The notes under the pieces were generated by a model. That model did not search any database and had not been told where the DNA came from. It was given only the letters and a program-made list of their open reading frames with translations. A DNA stretch of 64,000 nt from Actinoplanes xinjiangensis (GTDB taxonomy: Bacteria; Actinomycetota; Actinomycetes; Mycobacteriales; Micromonosporaceae). How positions within the stretch are numbered: the stretch's first letter is position 1; every line of letters starts with the position of its first letter. The stretch is taken from the NCBI RefSeq assembly GCF_003148685.1, contig NZ_QGGR01000029.1, positions 1 to 64,000 on the forward strand, written 5' to 3'. Below, piece by piece: positions 15,238 through 23,162 of the stretch. Both the position numbers and the translations under genes were made by a program.

Positions 15238-16572
15238 ATGCTGCGTTCTCTCTACTCCGGTATCAGCGGACTCAACGCCCACCAGCGGATGATCGACGTC
15301 ACGGGTAACAACATCGCGAACGTCAACACCACCGGCTACAAGTCGTCCCAGGTGCAGTTCAACGACACTCTGAGCCAGATGATGGGCGCGGGCGGCTCTC
15401 CTCAGGACGGCATGGCCGGCACCAACCCGGCGCAGGTCGGCCTCGGGGTGCGGGTCGCCGGCATCACCGCGAACTTCAGCCAGGGCTCGGCACAGACCAC
15501 CGGCAAGTCCGGCGACATGATGATCCAGGGCGACGGCTTCTTCATCACCCGCAGCGGCAACGAGAACCTCTACACCCGGGCGGGCTCGTTCTTCTTCGAC
15601 GCGAACGGCGTGCTCGCCACCTCGACCGGTGAGCCGGTGCAGGGCTGGACCGCGGTGGACGGCAAGGTCAACTCGGCGGCGAAGCCGGGTGACATCCGGA
15701 TGCCGCTGGGCGCCACGATCCCGCCGGAGCGGACCACGACGATGACGCTCAAGGGCAACCTGAGCAGCGACAACATTCCGGACGTGAACGACCCGGACAA
15801 CTACGGGATCGAGGGCGTTCCGGCTGACAACCCGGGATACAGCACCACGATCCCGGTGAAGGTCTTCGACGAGCAGGGTGGCACCCAGACGGTCACCGCC
15901 CAATTCACCCGGACCGCGGTCAACAACACTGTGGACCCGCCGATCTCGAGCTGGCGTGTGCAGCTGCTGGGCGAGGACGACGGCGACCCCACGACCCCGC
16001 TGCCGCCGGTCGGTGACCCGGTCACCCTCCAGTTCCAGAACGGCAAGCCGGTCAAGGACAGCACCGGGGCCGAGGACGACCCGGAGAACGTGCTGAAGAG
16101 CATCGTCGTCGGGGCGGCTCCCGCCACGTACACGGTCGACCTGGCCGACGTCACGTCGTACTCCGGCACCACCGATGCGCGGGTGTTCGACACCGACGGC
16201 CAGACGGCCGGCGCCCTCACCTCGCTCTCCTACACCGTGTCCGACAGCGGCGAGATCATCGGCGTCTACTCCAACGGTCTCAAGCAGACGCTGGGCCAGG
16301 TCGCCATGGCGACCTTCAAGAACGTCAACGGCCTGGAGAAGGTCGGCAACTCGCTGTTCCGGACCACGGTCAACTCCGGGTACGCCCAGGTCGGCGAACC
16401 CGGCAGTGCCGGCATGGGTCAGGTCATCTCCGGCGCGCTGGAGATGTCCAACGTCGACCTCGCGCAGGAGTTCACCAACCTGGTCGTCGCCCAGCGCGGC
16501 TTCCAGGCGAACAGCCGCATCATCACGACCTCCGACGAGATCCTCCAGGAACTCGTGAGCATGAAGCGTTAA
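15238..16572 (+). CDS. flgE: Flagellar hook protein FlgE
   Basis: 444 residues. N-terminal rod/hook signature MLRSLYSGISGLNAHQRMID then NNIANVNTTGYKSS, and C-terminal NVDLAQEFTNLVVAQRGFQA, the coiled ends shared by axial proteins. The central part (~100-370) is the hook-specific D1/D2 region. Length and the D2 insert favour FlgE over FlgG. It is the only hook/distal-rod type protein in the window apart from FlgK. Confidence 0.93.
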   Translation: MLRSLYSGISGLNAHQRMIDVTGNNIANVNTTGYKSSQVQFNDTLSQMMGAGGSPQDGMAGTNPAQVGLGVRVAGITANFSQGSAQTTGKSGDMMIQGDGFFITRSGNENLYTRAGSFFFDANGVLATSTGEPVQGWTAVDGKVNSAAKPGDIRMPLGATIPPERTTTMTLKGNLSSDNIPDVNDPDNYGIEGVPADNPGYSTTIPVKVFDEQGGTQTVTAQFTRTAVNNTVDPPISSWRVQLLGEDDGDPTTPLPPVGDPVTLQFQNGKPVKDSTGAEDDPENVLKSIVVGAAPATYTVDLADVTSYSGTTDARVFDTDGQTAGALTSLSYTVSDSGEIIGVYSNGLKQTLGQVAMATFKNVNGLEKVGNSLFRTTVNSGYAQVGEPGSAGMGQVISGALEMSNVDLAQEFTNLVVAQRGFQANSRIITTSDEILQELVSMKR

Positions 16573-16590
16573 TCACCATCGCACCCGGGC

Positions 16591-16624
16591 GGCCGGGACG
16601 GGCACACACGTGCCCGTCCCGGCC
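16591..16624 (+). terminator. Terminator after flgE
   Basis: Perfect 14-bp stem (GGCCGGGACGGGCA / TGCCCGTCCCGGCC) with a 6-nt loop, 18 bp after the flgE stop codon. No clear T-run follows. Confidence 0.7.
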
Positions 16625-16655
16625 GTTCGTGCGATCGGCGACCGGTGAGGGCTTC

Positions 16656-16673
16656 GCACCCGGATAGCGACCG
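16656..16673 (+). promoter_or_regulatory. TcrA-box-like direct repeat upstream of flbD
   Basis: GCACCCG, 4 nt, GCGACCG. Compared with the TcrA box as I recall it, GCA(A/C)CCG-n4-GCA(A/C)CCG, there is one mismatch in 14 defined positions. It ends 7 nt before the CTCA element of the flbD promoter, the same spacing as at flgB. Confidence 0.6.
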
Positions 16674-16680
16674 CCTCGAT

Positions 16681-16707
16681 CTCATCGGCAACCGGGATCA
16701 GGCCGAA
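16681..16707 (+). promoter_or_regulatory. FliA-type promoter of flbD-motA-motB-fliL
   Basis: CTCA at 16681, 17 nt, GCCGAA at 16702-16707: a perfect match to CTCA-n15-17-GCCGAA. It lies 62 nt before the flbD start and just downstream of the TcrA-box-like repeat. Confidence 0.75.
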
Positions 16708-16769
16708 GTAACAAGCGAAGGCCACGGACGGCCTACACCAGCCAAGGACGACCCAAGGACGGAACTGTC

Positions 16770-17051
16770 TTGATCCTCGTAACTCGCATCAACGGTGCCG
16801 TGTTCGCACTGAACCCGGACCTGGTCGAGCGCGTCGACTGCACGCCCGACACGGTCGTCACCCTGGTGGACGGCACCAAGTACATCATCGCCGAGTCCGT
16901 GCCCGAGTTCATCGACTCGGTACGTCACTACCGCGCCTCATTGATCGCCCAGGCCAGCCGCCTCGACTCCGAGCCCACCGCCGTCTTCTCGCCATCGTCC
17001 GATGACGGCTCCGACGCCAAGGTGCTCCCGCTGCACCGGAAGGAACGCTGA
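16770..17051 (+). CDS. flbD: FlbD-family flagellar protein
   Basis: 93 residues with the FlbD/SwrD pattern: ILVTRINGAVFALNPDLVER, then VVTLVDGTKYIIAESVPEFI. In Bacillus the homologue SwrD raises motor power; here it precedes motA-motB, consistent with a stator-related role. TTG start at 16770; the motA ATG overlaps its stop codon. The C-terminal 30 residues are a Ser/Asp-rich tail beyond the usual length. Confidence 0.88.
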   Translation: MILVTRINGAVFALNPDLVERVDCTPDTVVTLVDGTKYIIAESVPEFIDSVRHYRASLIAQASRLDSEPTAVFSPSSDDGSDAKVLPLHRKER

Positions 17052-17842
17052 TGGACCTCGCAAGCATTATCGGTGTCGCACTCGGCCTGGCCATCGTCTT
17101 CACCGTCCAGATCGTGGAGGGTGGCTCGCCGGCCTCCATCATGCTGTGGCCCTCGATGCTGCTCGTCTTCGGCGGCGGATTCGCCGCCGCCATGGCGGGT
17201 GGCGTCATGAAGGACACGAAGGCCTTCGGTGAGCAGCTCAAGAAGGGCTTCACCAAGAAGGTCACGCCGGCCGCCGAGCTGCTCGACAGCGTCGTGAAGC
17301 TGGCCGAGCGGGCCCGCCGCGAAGGCCTGCTGGCCCTCGAGGACGCGGTCAAGACCGTCGAGCACCCCTTCCTCAAGCGGGGTCTCCAGCTGGCCATCGA
17401 CGGCACCGACCCGGACGAGCTGCACGACATCCTGCACGCCGAGGTCGGCGCGAAGAAGAAGGCCGACAAGGCCGGTGTGAAGTTCTTCGAGTCCTGGGGT
17501 GGTTACGCCCCGACCATCGGCATCATCGGCACGGTCATGGGTCTGGTGCTCGTCATGGAGAACCTGGACAAGCCCGAGACGCTCGGTCACTCGATCGCCG
17601 CGGCCTTCTGCGCCACCCTCTGGGGCGTGCTCAGCGCCAACATGATCCTGCTTCCGATGGGTGCCCGGCTGGCCCGGCTGAGCGCGATCGAGGCCGAGGA
17701 GATGGAGCTGGTCATCGACGGTGTCCTGGCCATCCAGGCCGGCTCGAACCCGCGTCTGGTCGCCCAGAAGCTCCGCAGCCTGCTTCCCCCGGACGAGATG
17801 AAGAAGGCCGAGATGTCCTCGTCGAACAAGAAGGCGGCCTGA
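17051..17842 (+). CDS. motA: Flagellar stator protein MotA
   Basis: 263 residues with four membrane segments: DLASIIGVALGLAIVFTVQI, MLWPSMLLVFGGGFAAAMAG, then after a large cytoplasmic loop (~60-150) YAPTIGIIGTVMGLVLVMEN and the segment LWGVLSANMILLPMG. The loop holds charged residues that would contact FliG. With MotB it forms the ion-driven stator. Overlaps flbD by one base; motB follows after 5 bp. Confidence 0.95.
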   Translation: MDLASIIGVALGLAIVFTVQIVEGGSPASIMLWPSMLLVFGGGFAAAMAGGVMKDTKAFGEQLKKGFTKKVTPAAELLDSVVKLAERARREGLLALEDAVKTVEHPFLKRGLQLAIDGTDPDELHDILHAEVGAKKKADKAGVKFFESWGGYAPTIGIIGTVMGLVLVMENLDKPETLGHSIAAAFCATLWGVLSANMILLPMGARLARLSAIEAEEMELVIDGVLAIQAGSNPRLVAQKLRSLLPPDEMKKAEMSSSNKKAA

Positions 17843-17847
17843 TCTAG

Positions 17848-18879
17848 ATGAGTTCTGGCGGCGGGGGCAAGCGGAAGCAGAAGCACGAGGAGCACGAGGA
17901 GCACGCCAACCACGAGCGCTGGCTCGTGTCGTACGCCGACATGATGACCCTGCTGTTCGTTCTCTTCGTAGTGCTCTTCTCGATGAGTGACGTGAACCAG
18001 AAGAAGTTCGCGCAGTTGGCGCAGGGCCTGTCACAGGGCTTCGGCTCCAAGAGCGCGGCGTTCAGCGGCAACTACGCCCCGCTGGACGGTGCCTCGAACA
18101 ACGCCCAGGTCGTGCAGATCGACCCGGGTTCCAACCCCGGTGACGGCACCTCGGGCACCGAGGGACTGAACAAGAAGCAGAAGGAAGCGGTCGAGCGGGC
18201 CATCAAGGCCGAGGACCGCAAGCAGGCGTCGGCCAACGCGGAGAAAGCCGCCAAGGAGGCCGAGGACCTGAAGGCCATCGAACGGAAGATCGCCGACGCG
18301 CTGGCCGCGCAGAAGCTGCTCGGCAGTGCGAAGTTCACGATCGACCAGCGGGGCCTGATCGTCACCATCGTGACCAACGAGGTGGTCTTCGCCGGCAACC
18401 GTGCGGAGCTCCAGGACGGCGGCGAGAAGATCCTGAAGGCGATCGCCCCGACACTGGTCGGCCTGCCGAACAACATCGAGGTGGACGGTCACACCAACCA
18501 GCTCAAGGCTCGCACCACGTTCTACCCGAGCGGTTGGGAGCTGTCCGCGGCGCGGGCCTCGACCACGGTCCGGTTCTTCACCGACCACGGTCTGCCGAAG
18601 AAGCGGCTCAGCGCGGTCGGGTTCTCCGACACCAAGCCGCTGATCGACCCGAAGGACCCGCGCTCGATCTCCATGAACCGCCGGGTGGACGTCGTCGTCC
18701 TGACCCAGCTCACCGCTGAGCAGGCTGCGCTGCTGCCCTCCGCGGCCGGCGCGGACGGCAAGCTGCACACCGGCCAGACCACCGCCGAGTACATCGCCGA
18801 GCAGAAGGCGTCGGGTGAGACCACGACGCCGAGCACCACCACCGAGCACGCCACCACCCAGACCACCACGCACGACTGA
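17848..18879 (+). CDS. motB: Flagellar stator protein MotB
   Basis: 343 residues. A basic, His/Glu-rich N-terminus, one membrane segment starting WLVSYADMMTLLFVLFVVLF with the ion-binding aspartate D31, a charged helical linker (~100-150), and an OmpA-type peptidoglycan-binding domain (VDGHTNQ ... LSAARASTTVRFF ... SMNRRVDVVVL). The C-terminal tail is Thr-rich and non-conserved. Confidence 0.95.
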   Translation: MSSGGGGKRKQKHEEHEEHANHERWLVSYADMMTLLFVLFVVLFSMSDVNQKKFAQLAQGLSQGFGSKSAAFSGNYAPLDGASNNAQVVQIDPGSNPGDGTSGTEGLNKKQKEAVERAIKAEDRKQASANAEKAAKEAEDLKAIERKIADALAAQKLLGSAKFTIDQRGLIVTIVTNEVVFAGNRAELQDGGEKILKAIAPTLVGLPNNIEVDGHTNQLKARTTFYPSGWELSAARASTTVRFFTDHGLPKKRLSAVGFSDTKPLIDPKDPRSISMNRRVDVVVLTQLTAEQAALLPSAAGADGKLHTGQTTAEYIAEQKASGETTTPSTTTEHATTQTTTHD

Positions 18880-18895
18880 ACTGAGGGGAGTTCTG

Positions 18896-19348
18896 ATGGC
18901 TGACGAGAAGGAAACGGCCGAGGCGCCGAAGAAGTCCAACAAGATGATGATGATCGTGATCGCCGTGGTGATGGTCGCCCTGGGTGGCGGTGGAGCCGGA
19001 GCGTTCTTCATGCTCCGCGGTGACTCGGCCGAGGCCGCCGCGCCGAAGAAGGGCATCGTCACCGCCGCCGAGAGCACCATCACGGTGAACCTGGCCGACG
19101 GTCACTACCTGAAGCTGGGCTTCGCCATCCAGCAGACCGAGGAGTCCGGTGACCACGCGATCGACCTGAGCGAGGCGTACCAGCTGGTGATCGACGAGTA
19201 CACCGGCCGCACGGTCGCCGAGCTCTCCACCGCCGAGGGCCGCGCCAAGATCAAGGCAGAACTGCTGGCCGACCTGATCAAGACCTACACGGTGGACGAC
19301 GTCAAAGAGGTCATGGACATCTACTACACCTCGTTCGTCACCCAGTAG
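18896..19348 (+). CDS. fliL: Flagellar basal body-associated protein FliL
   Basis: 150 residues: short Lys/Glu-rich cytoplasmic N-terminus, one membrane segment (MMMIVIAVVMVALGGGGAGA), then the FliL stomatin-like domain (ITVNLADGHYLKLGFAIQQT ... KTYTVDDVKEVMDIYYTSFV). FliL rings support the stator. ATG at 18896 with GAGGGGAG ahead is preferred to an upstream in-frame start inside motB. Confidence 0.92.
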   Translation: MADEKETAEAPKKSNKMMMIVIAVVMVALGGGGAGAFFMLRGDSAEAAAPKKGIVTAAESTITVNLADGHYLKLGFAIQQTEESGDHAIDLSEAYQLVIDEYTGRTVAELSTAEGRAKIKAELLADLIKTYTVDDVKEVMDIYYTSFVTQ

Positions 19349-19360
19349 GACCGACGGCCG

Positions 19361-19386
19361 GGCGGGTCTCCCCAGGGAGACCCGCC
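19361..19386 (+). terminator. Terminator after fliL
   Basis: 12-bp inverted repeat GGCGGGTCTCCC / GGGAGACCCGCC separated by 2 nt (an 11-bp stem with a 4-nt loop), 12 bp after the fliL stop. No T-run. Confidence 0.7.
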
Positions 19387-19422
19387 CATCGGCGTGAGAA
19401 CTGGATGAAAACGCCGCCACGG

Positions 19423-19448
19423 CTCAGCGGTTCGGTAAGTGAGCCGAT
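19423..19448 (+). promoter_or_regulatory. FliA-type promoter of the fliM operon
   Basis: CTCA at 19423, 16 nt, GCCGAT at 19443-19448. The -10 element ends only 9 nt before the GTG at 19458, so the transcript would be almost leaderless unless the ATG at 19488 is the true start. Confidence 0.65.
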
Positions 19449-19457
19449 GAGGACGAC

Positions 19458-20408
19458 GTGACCACCGCTCAACGATCCCCCGGCAGGATGTCACGTCGCG
19501 GCCAAGGCGGAGGCCCGACCGCGTACGACTTCCGGCGCCCCATCAAGCTCTCGCGTGAGCACGTCCGTACGTTGCAGATGGTCTTCGAGTCCTACGCGCG
19601 CAGCTGCGGAACCCTGCTGACCACCCGGCTCCGGGCGGTCAGCAACGTCAGTCTCATCTCCATCGAGCAGCTCAACTACGACGAGTACGTCGGCGCGCTC
19701 GCCAATCCGACGATCATCGGTGTGGTCACGCTGGACCCGTTGCCCGGCACGGTCCTGCTGGAGATCGCCCAGTCGGCGGTGATGACCGCGATAGATCACA
19801 TGCTCGGCGGCCCCGGCGGTAGCCAGCCGGAGCGGCCGCTGACCGAGGTGGAGATGCCGCTGCTGCGCGGCCTGATGGAACGGATGCTCGGCGAGCTGCG
19901 GTACGGCTTCGAGAGCATGGTGGACATCTCCCCGAAGCTCAAGGAGATCGAGTACAACGCGCAGTTCCTGCGCGCGCACGCGCCCGGTGACGCCGTCGTG
20001 GTGGCCTCGTTCGAGACCAAGATCGGCGCGGAGGAGTGCGTCTCCACCATCTGCCTGCCGTTCAACACCATCCTGCCGGTGCTGTCCCGGACCGAGGCGA
20101 TCGTGCTGAGCGCCGCCGAACGGCAGGAGCGGGACACCTCCCTGCGGAACCTGACCGCCGGACTTTCCGCCGCTCCGATCGACGTAGCAGTGCGATTTCA
20201 GCCCATCCGGATGCGTACCGATGACATCGTGGATCTGCGCCCCGGCGACGTGGTCCCGCTCGGGCACGCGACCAGCCGGCCGCTCGAGGTGACCGTCCAC
20301 GACATCGTCTTCGCCCATGCAGTTCCCGGTAACCAGGGCGCCCGGCTCGCCTGTCTCGTCGTGCCGTCGCCCCACGAGAGCTCGTCCAAGGAGTCTGGCC
20401 GCCCATGA
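19458..20408 (+). CDS. fliM: Flagellar motor switch protein FliM
   Basis: 316 residues. The N-terminal CheY-binding motif of enteric FliM is not recognisable; the conserved core starts at YDFRRPIKLSREHVRTLQ and continues with MLGGPGGSQPERPLTEVE and LRYGFESM, ending in a SpoA domain (DDIVDLRPGDVVPL ...). FliM forms the C-ring with FliG and FliN. The start is GTG 19458 or ATG 19488; the second fits the promoter distance better. fliN starts inside its last codons (4-bp overlap). Confidence 0.94.
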   Translation: MTTAQRSPGRMSRRGQGGGPTAYDFRRPIKLSREHVRTLQMVFESYARSCGTLLTTRLRAVSNVSLISIEQLNYDEYVGALANPTIIGVVTLDPLPGTVLLEIAQSAVMTAIDHMLGGPGGSQPERPLTEVEMPLLRGLMERMLGELRYGFESMVDISPKLKEIEYNAQFLRAHAPGDAVVVASFETKIGAEECVSTICLPFNTILPVLSRTEAIVLSAAERQERDTSLRNLTAGLSAAPIDVAVRFQPIRMRTDDIVDLRPGDVVPLGHATSRPLEVTVHDIVFAHAVPGNQGARLACLVVPSPHESSSKESGRP

Positions 20409-21157
20409 CAGCGCCCACCATGACCGCGCCTCAGCTGGCGCTAGCCCGGAACGCCGCCGAGGCCGCGCTGGCCGTCCTGCCCACCAGCCGAGCCCTGGTG
20501 GCCGGCGACCCGGTCATACCGGACGCCGGGACGGTGATCGAGGGTCAGGCGATCACGGCGCGGTTCACCGGCGCGGCCTCCGGTGAGGTCCTCGTCGTGG
20601 TCGGACAGGACCTCGCGGACGCGCTCCGCGAGAGCCCTCTCGGCGAGCTGGACCTCACCGCCGCCGTGCGCCCGGCCCTGGAGGCGGCCGCCCGGGTCTT
20701 CGGCCCGGTGGTCCTCGACCCCGGTCAGCTGATGGAGCCGGAGGTCGCGCTGAGCGCCCTGGCCGCCAAGGACGGATCGGTCGCGGTTCCCCTGCGGGAC
20801 GAGACAGAGGTACGGGCGGTGCTCGCTCTCGCGCTGAGCCAGTGGCCCGGCGACGACCTGGGCGCGGTGAACATCTCGCAGCGGCCGGCGCCGGGCCGGG
20901 TGGCGAGCGGGCGGGGCGGCCTCGACATGCTGCACGACGTCGAGATGGAGGTCTCCGCCGAGCTGGGCCGGACCCGGATGAGTGTGCGCGAACTGCTCTC
21001 CCTCACCCCCGGCGCGATCGTCGAACTGGACCGGGCCGCGGGCAGCCCGGCCGATCTGCTGGTGAACGGCCGGTTGATCGCCCGCGGCGAGGTCGTCGTG
21101 GTGGACGAGAACTTCGGTATCCGGATCACCGAGATCGTCTCGCCGGGCGCGGAGTAA
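20405..21157 (+). CDS. fliN: Flagellar motor switch protein FliN, N-terminally extended
   Basis: 250 residues, nearly twice the usual FliN length. The C-terminal ~75 residues are a clear SpoA/FliN domain (LDMLHDVEMEVSAELGRTRM, SLTPGAIVELDRAAGSPADL, ARGEVVVVDENFGIRITEIV). The first ~170 residues form a separate alpha/beta domain (VLVVVGQDLADALRES, ALEAAARVFGPVVLDPGQLM) reminiscent of the FliY arrangement, but no clear ExxN phosphatase motif is seen. Operon fliM-fliN-fliO-fliP-fliR-flhB. Confidence 0.92.
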   Translation: MTAPTMTAPQLALARNAAEAALAVLPTSRALVAGDPVIPDAGTVIEGQAITARFTGAASGEVLVVVGQDLADALRESPLGELDLTAAVRPALEAAARVFGPVVLDPGQLMEPEVALSALAAKDGSVAVPLRDETEVRAVLALALSQWPGDDLGAVNISQRPAPGRVASGRGGLDMLHDVEMEVSAELGRTRMSVRELLSLTPGAIVELDRAAGSPADLLVNGRLIARGEVVVVDENFGIRITEIVSPGAE

Positions 21158-21162
21158 CCGTC

Positions 21163-21585
21163 TTGATCTCGCTCACGCTGCGCGTCATCGTCGCCCTCCT
21201 GATCGTCGTGATGCTGATGTGGCTGCTCGCCAAGGCCGTTCGCCGGCCGTACGCGGGTCGTCGTGACGGGACTCTCATGGTGCTCAACCGGCAGCAGCTG
21301 AGCCGTGCCTCGGCGGTGGCGGTGGTCCGGGTGGCGGATCGTGCGCTGGTGCTCGGGATCACCGACCAGCAGGTCAGCCTCCTCGGCGAGACCGACATCG
21401 AGGCTTTCGAGATCGAGCCCCCGGAGCACCGGGACCACATGGAGGTGGAGCCCGGCGGCCTGGCCGCCACGGTGCCGGGCCGGCACCCGATGAGCCTCGG
21501 CGGCCGGCTCGACGGGTCCCTGCTCTCCCCGAAGACGTGGACCGCGACCATCGAGTTCCTGCGCGACCGGACGACGAGGCGATGA
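21163..21585 (+). CDS. fliO: Flagellar export protein FliO
   Basis: 140 residues from a TTG at 21163, five bases after fliN. One N-terminal membrane segment (LRVIVALLIVVMLMWLLAKA) and a small cytoplasmic domain (LMVLNRQQLSRASAVAVVRV ... LVLGITDQQVSLL), the FliO pattern. FliO helps assemble the FliP pore. Identification relies on position before fliP plus this architecture; the family is poorly conserved. Confidence 0.85.
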   Translation: MISLTLRVIVALLIVVMLMWLLAKAVRRPYAGRRDGTLMVLNRQQLSRASAVAVVRVADRALVLGITDQQVSLLGETDIEAFEIEPPEHRDHMEVEPGGLAATVPGRHPMSLGGRLDGSLLSPKTWTATIEFLRDRTTRR

Positions 21586-21586
21586 C

Positions 21587-22345
21587 ATGGTGGGGCGCGC
21601 GTTTCCGTTTCTGATCCTGGTGGCGACCCTGGTCATGCTGCCGGCGGCCGCCTCGGCGGCGCCCGCGCCGACACCACCCTCGATCGACATCCAGATCAAC
21701 GGCACCAACCCGGACGGCAGCCGTCCGGCCGCGTCCCTGGTGATCGTCCTCGGGCTGACGATGCTCTCGGTGGCCCCGGCGCTGCTGCTGCTGTGCACGT
21801 CCTTCACCAAGGTGTTCATGGTTCTCGGGATGACCCGCAACGCGCTCGGGCTGACCACCATGCCGCCCAACCAGGTGCTCGCCGGACTCGCCCTGTTCCT
21901 GAGCCTGTTCATCATGGGGCCGACCGTGTCGGCGATCAACGAACAGGGCGTGCAGCCCTATCTGAACGGGGACAAGAACCAGTCGCAGGCGTTCGAGGAC
22001 GGGGTCGAGCCGCTGCGGCAGTTCATGTACGAGGTGACCCGTGAGGACGAACTGGCGCTGCTGATCAAGGTCTCCGGTGCCGAGCGCCCGCCCAACATCG
22101 AAGCCGTCCCGCTGACCACGCTGATCCCCGCGTTCGTGCTCTCCGAGCTGCGGGCCGCGTTCATCATCGGGTTCGTCATCTTCATCCCGTTCCTGATCAT
22201 CGACCTCGTGGTGTCGGCGTCCCTGATGTCGCTGGGCATGATGATGCTGCCACCGGTCACCATCGCGCTGCCGTTCAAACTGTTGCTGTTCGTGCTGGTC
22301 AACGGGTGGAGCCTGATCATCACGGCTCTGGTGGGCTCGTACTGA
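21587..22345 (+). CDS. fliP: Flagellar export gate protein FliP
   Basis: 252 residues with an N-terminal signal sequence (FLILVATLVMLPAAASAAPA) and the highly conserved FliP membrane core: TSFTKVFMVLGMTRNALGL, PPNQVLAGLALFLSLFIMGP, then IPAFVLSELRAAFIIGFVIF and LMSLGMMMLPPVTIALPFKL. Forms the export pore with FliQ and FliR. Four bases separate it from fliR; the expected fliQ is not there. Confidence 0.96.
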   Translation: MVGRAFPFLILVATLVMLPAAASAAPAPTPPSIDIQINGTNPDGSRPAASLVIVLGLTMLSVAPALLLLCTSFTKVFMVLGMTRNALGLTTMPPNQVLAGLALFLSLFIMGPTVSAINEQGVQPYLNGDKNQSQAFEDGVEPLRQFMYEVTREDELALLIKVSGAERPPNIEAVPLTTLIPAFVLSELRAAFIIGFVIFIPFLIIDLVVSASLMSLGMMMLPPVTIALPFKLLLFVLVNGWSLIITALVGSY

Positions 22346-22349
22346 GACG

Positions 22350-23114
22350 ATGAACTTCGACGTTGCCATCGCACAGTTCCTGGCGATCATGCTGGGGGCG
22401 GTGCGGACCGGCGCGTGGATGCTGGTGTGCCCGCCGCTGAACTCCCGGCTCATCCCGGGGCAGGTCAAGGCGCTGCTCTCGGTGGGGCTGACCCTGCCGA
22501 TGGCGCCCTACCTGACCACCACGGTGCCGTCGCTGGAGACCAAGGATCTGATCGCGACCGCCGCGCTGCAGGTCTTCGTCGGCGCGGCGCTCGGCTTCTT
22601 CACCGCCCTGCTCTTCGCCGCCGTCCAGGCCGCCGGCGACCTGCTCGACCTCTTCAGCGGGTTCACGCTGGCGGCGGCGTACGACCCGTTCTCGCAGAGC
22701 AGCAGCTCGATCTTCGGCCGCTTCTACAATCTGGTGGCGCTGACCCTGCTCTTCGCCGGGGACGGGCACCTCATGATCATGCGCGGGTTCCTGCAGAGCT
22801 TTCGTACGCTCCCGCTGGACGCCTCGTTCTCGACGGAGACGTTCAGCCGGCTGCTGCTCCAGGGAACCGGTGAGATGTTCGTGGCCGCGGTGCAGATCGC
22901 CGGGCCGCTGATCGCCGTGCTGTTCCTCGCCGACGTGGCGCTGGGCCTGCTGAACCGGGTGGCGCCCGCGCTCAACGCGTTCCAGCTCGGCTTCCCGATC
23001 AAGATCTTCCTCGTGGTGACCCTCTCCGGCATCGCCATCGCGATGCTGCCGGGTGCGCTCGACACGCTCGTCGAGAAGGCGGTCACCGCGGTGGTCCGGC
23101 TCAGCGGGGGCTGA
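22350..23114 (+). CDS. fliR: Flagellar export gate protein FliR
   Basis: 254 residues, about six membrane segments. LVCPPLNSRLIPGQVKALLS near residue 27 and the DLFSGFTLAAAYDPFSQSSS segment are FliR hallmarks, as is the conserved ALNAFQLGFPIKI region near 210. It caps the FliP pore. It directly follows fliP and precedes flhB, the usual order apart from the missing fliQ. Confidence 0.95.
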   Translation: MNFDVAIAQFLAIMLGAVRTGAWMLVCPPLNSRLIPGQVKALLSVGLTLPMAPYLTTTVPSLETKDLIATAALQVFVGAALGFFTALLFAAVQAAGDLLDLFSGFTLAAAYDPFSQSSSSIFGRFYNLVALTLLFAGDGHLMIMRGFLQSFRTLPLDASFSTETFSRLLLQGTGEMFVAAVQIAGPLIAVLFLADVALGLLNRVAPALNAFQLGFPIKIFLVVTLSGIAIAMLPGALDTLVEKAVTAVVRLSGG

Positions 23115-23162
23115 ACCACGCCGAAAAGCGATGGTAGAGCCACGAGCACGGGGAGGTGAGAC

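Noticed and set aside
15238-16572. Hook gene taken as flgG
   Set aside because: Length of 444 residues and the large central insert fit FlgE; FlgG is about 260 residues.
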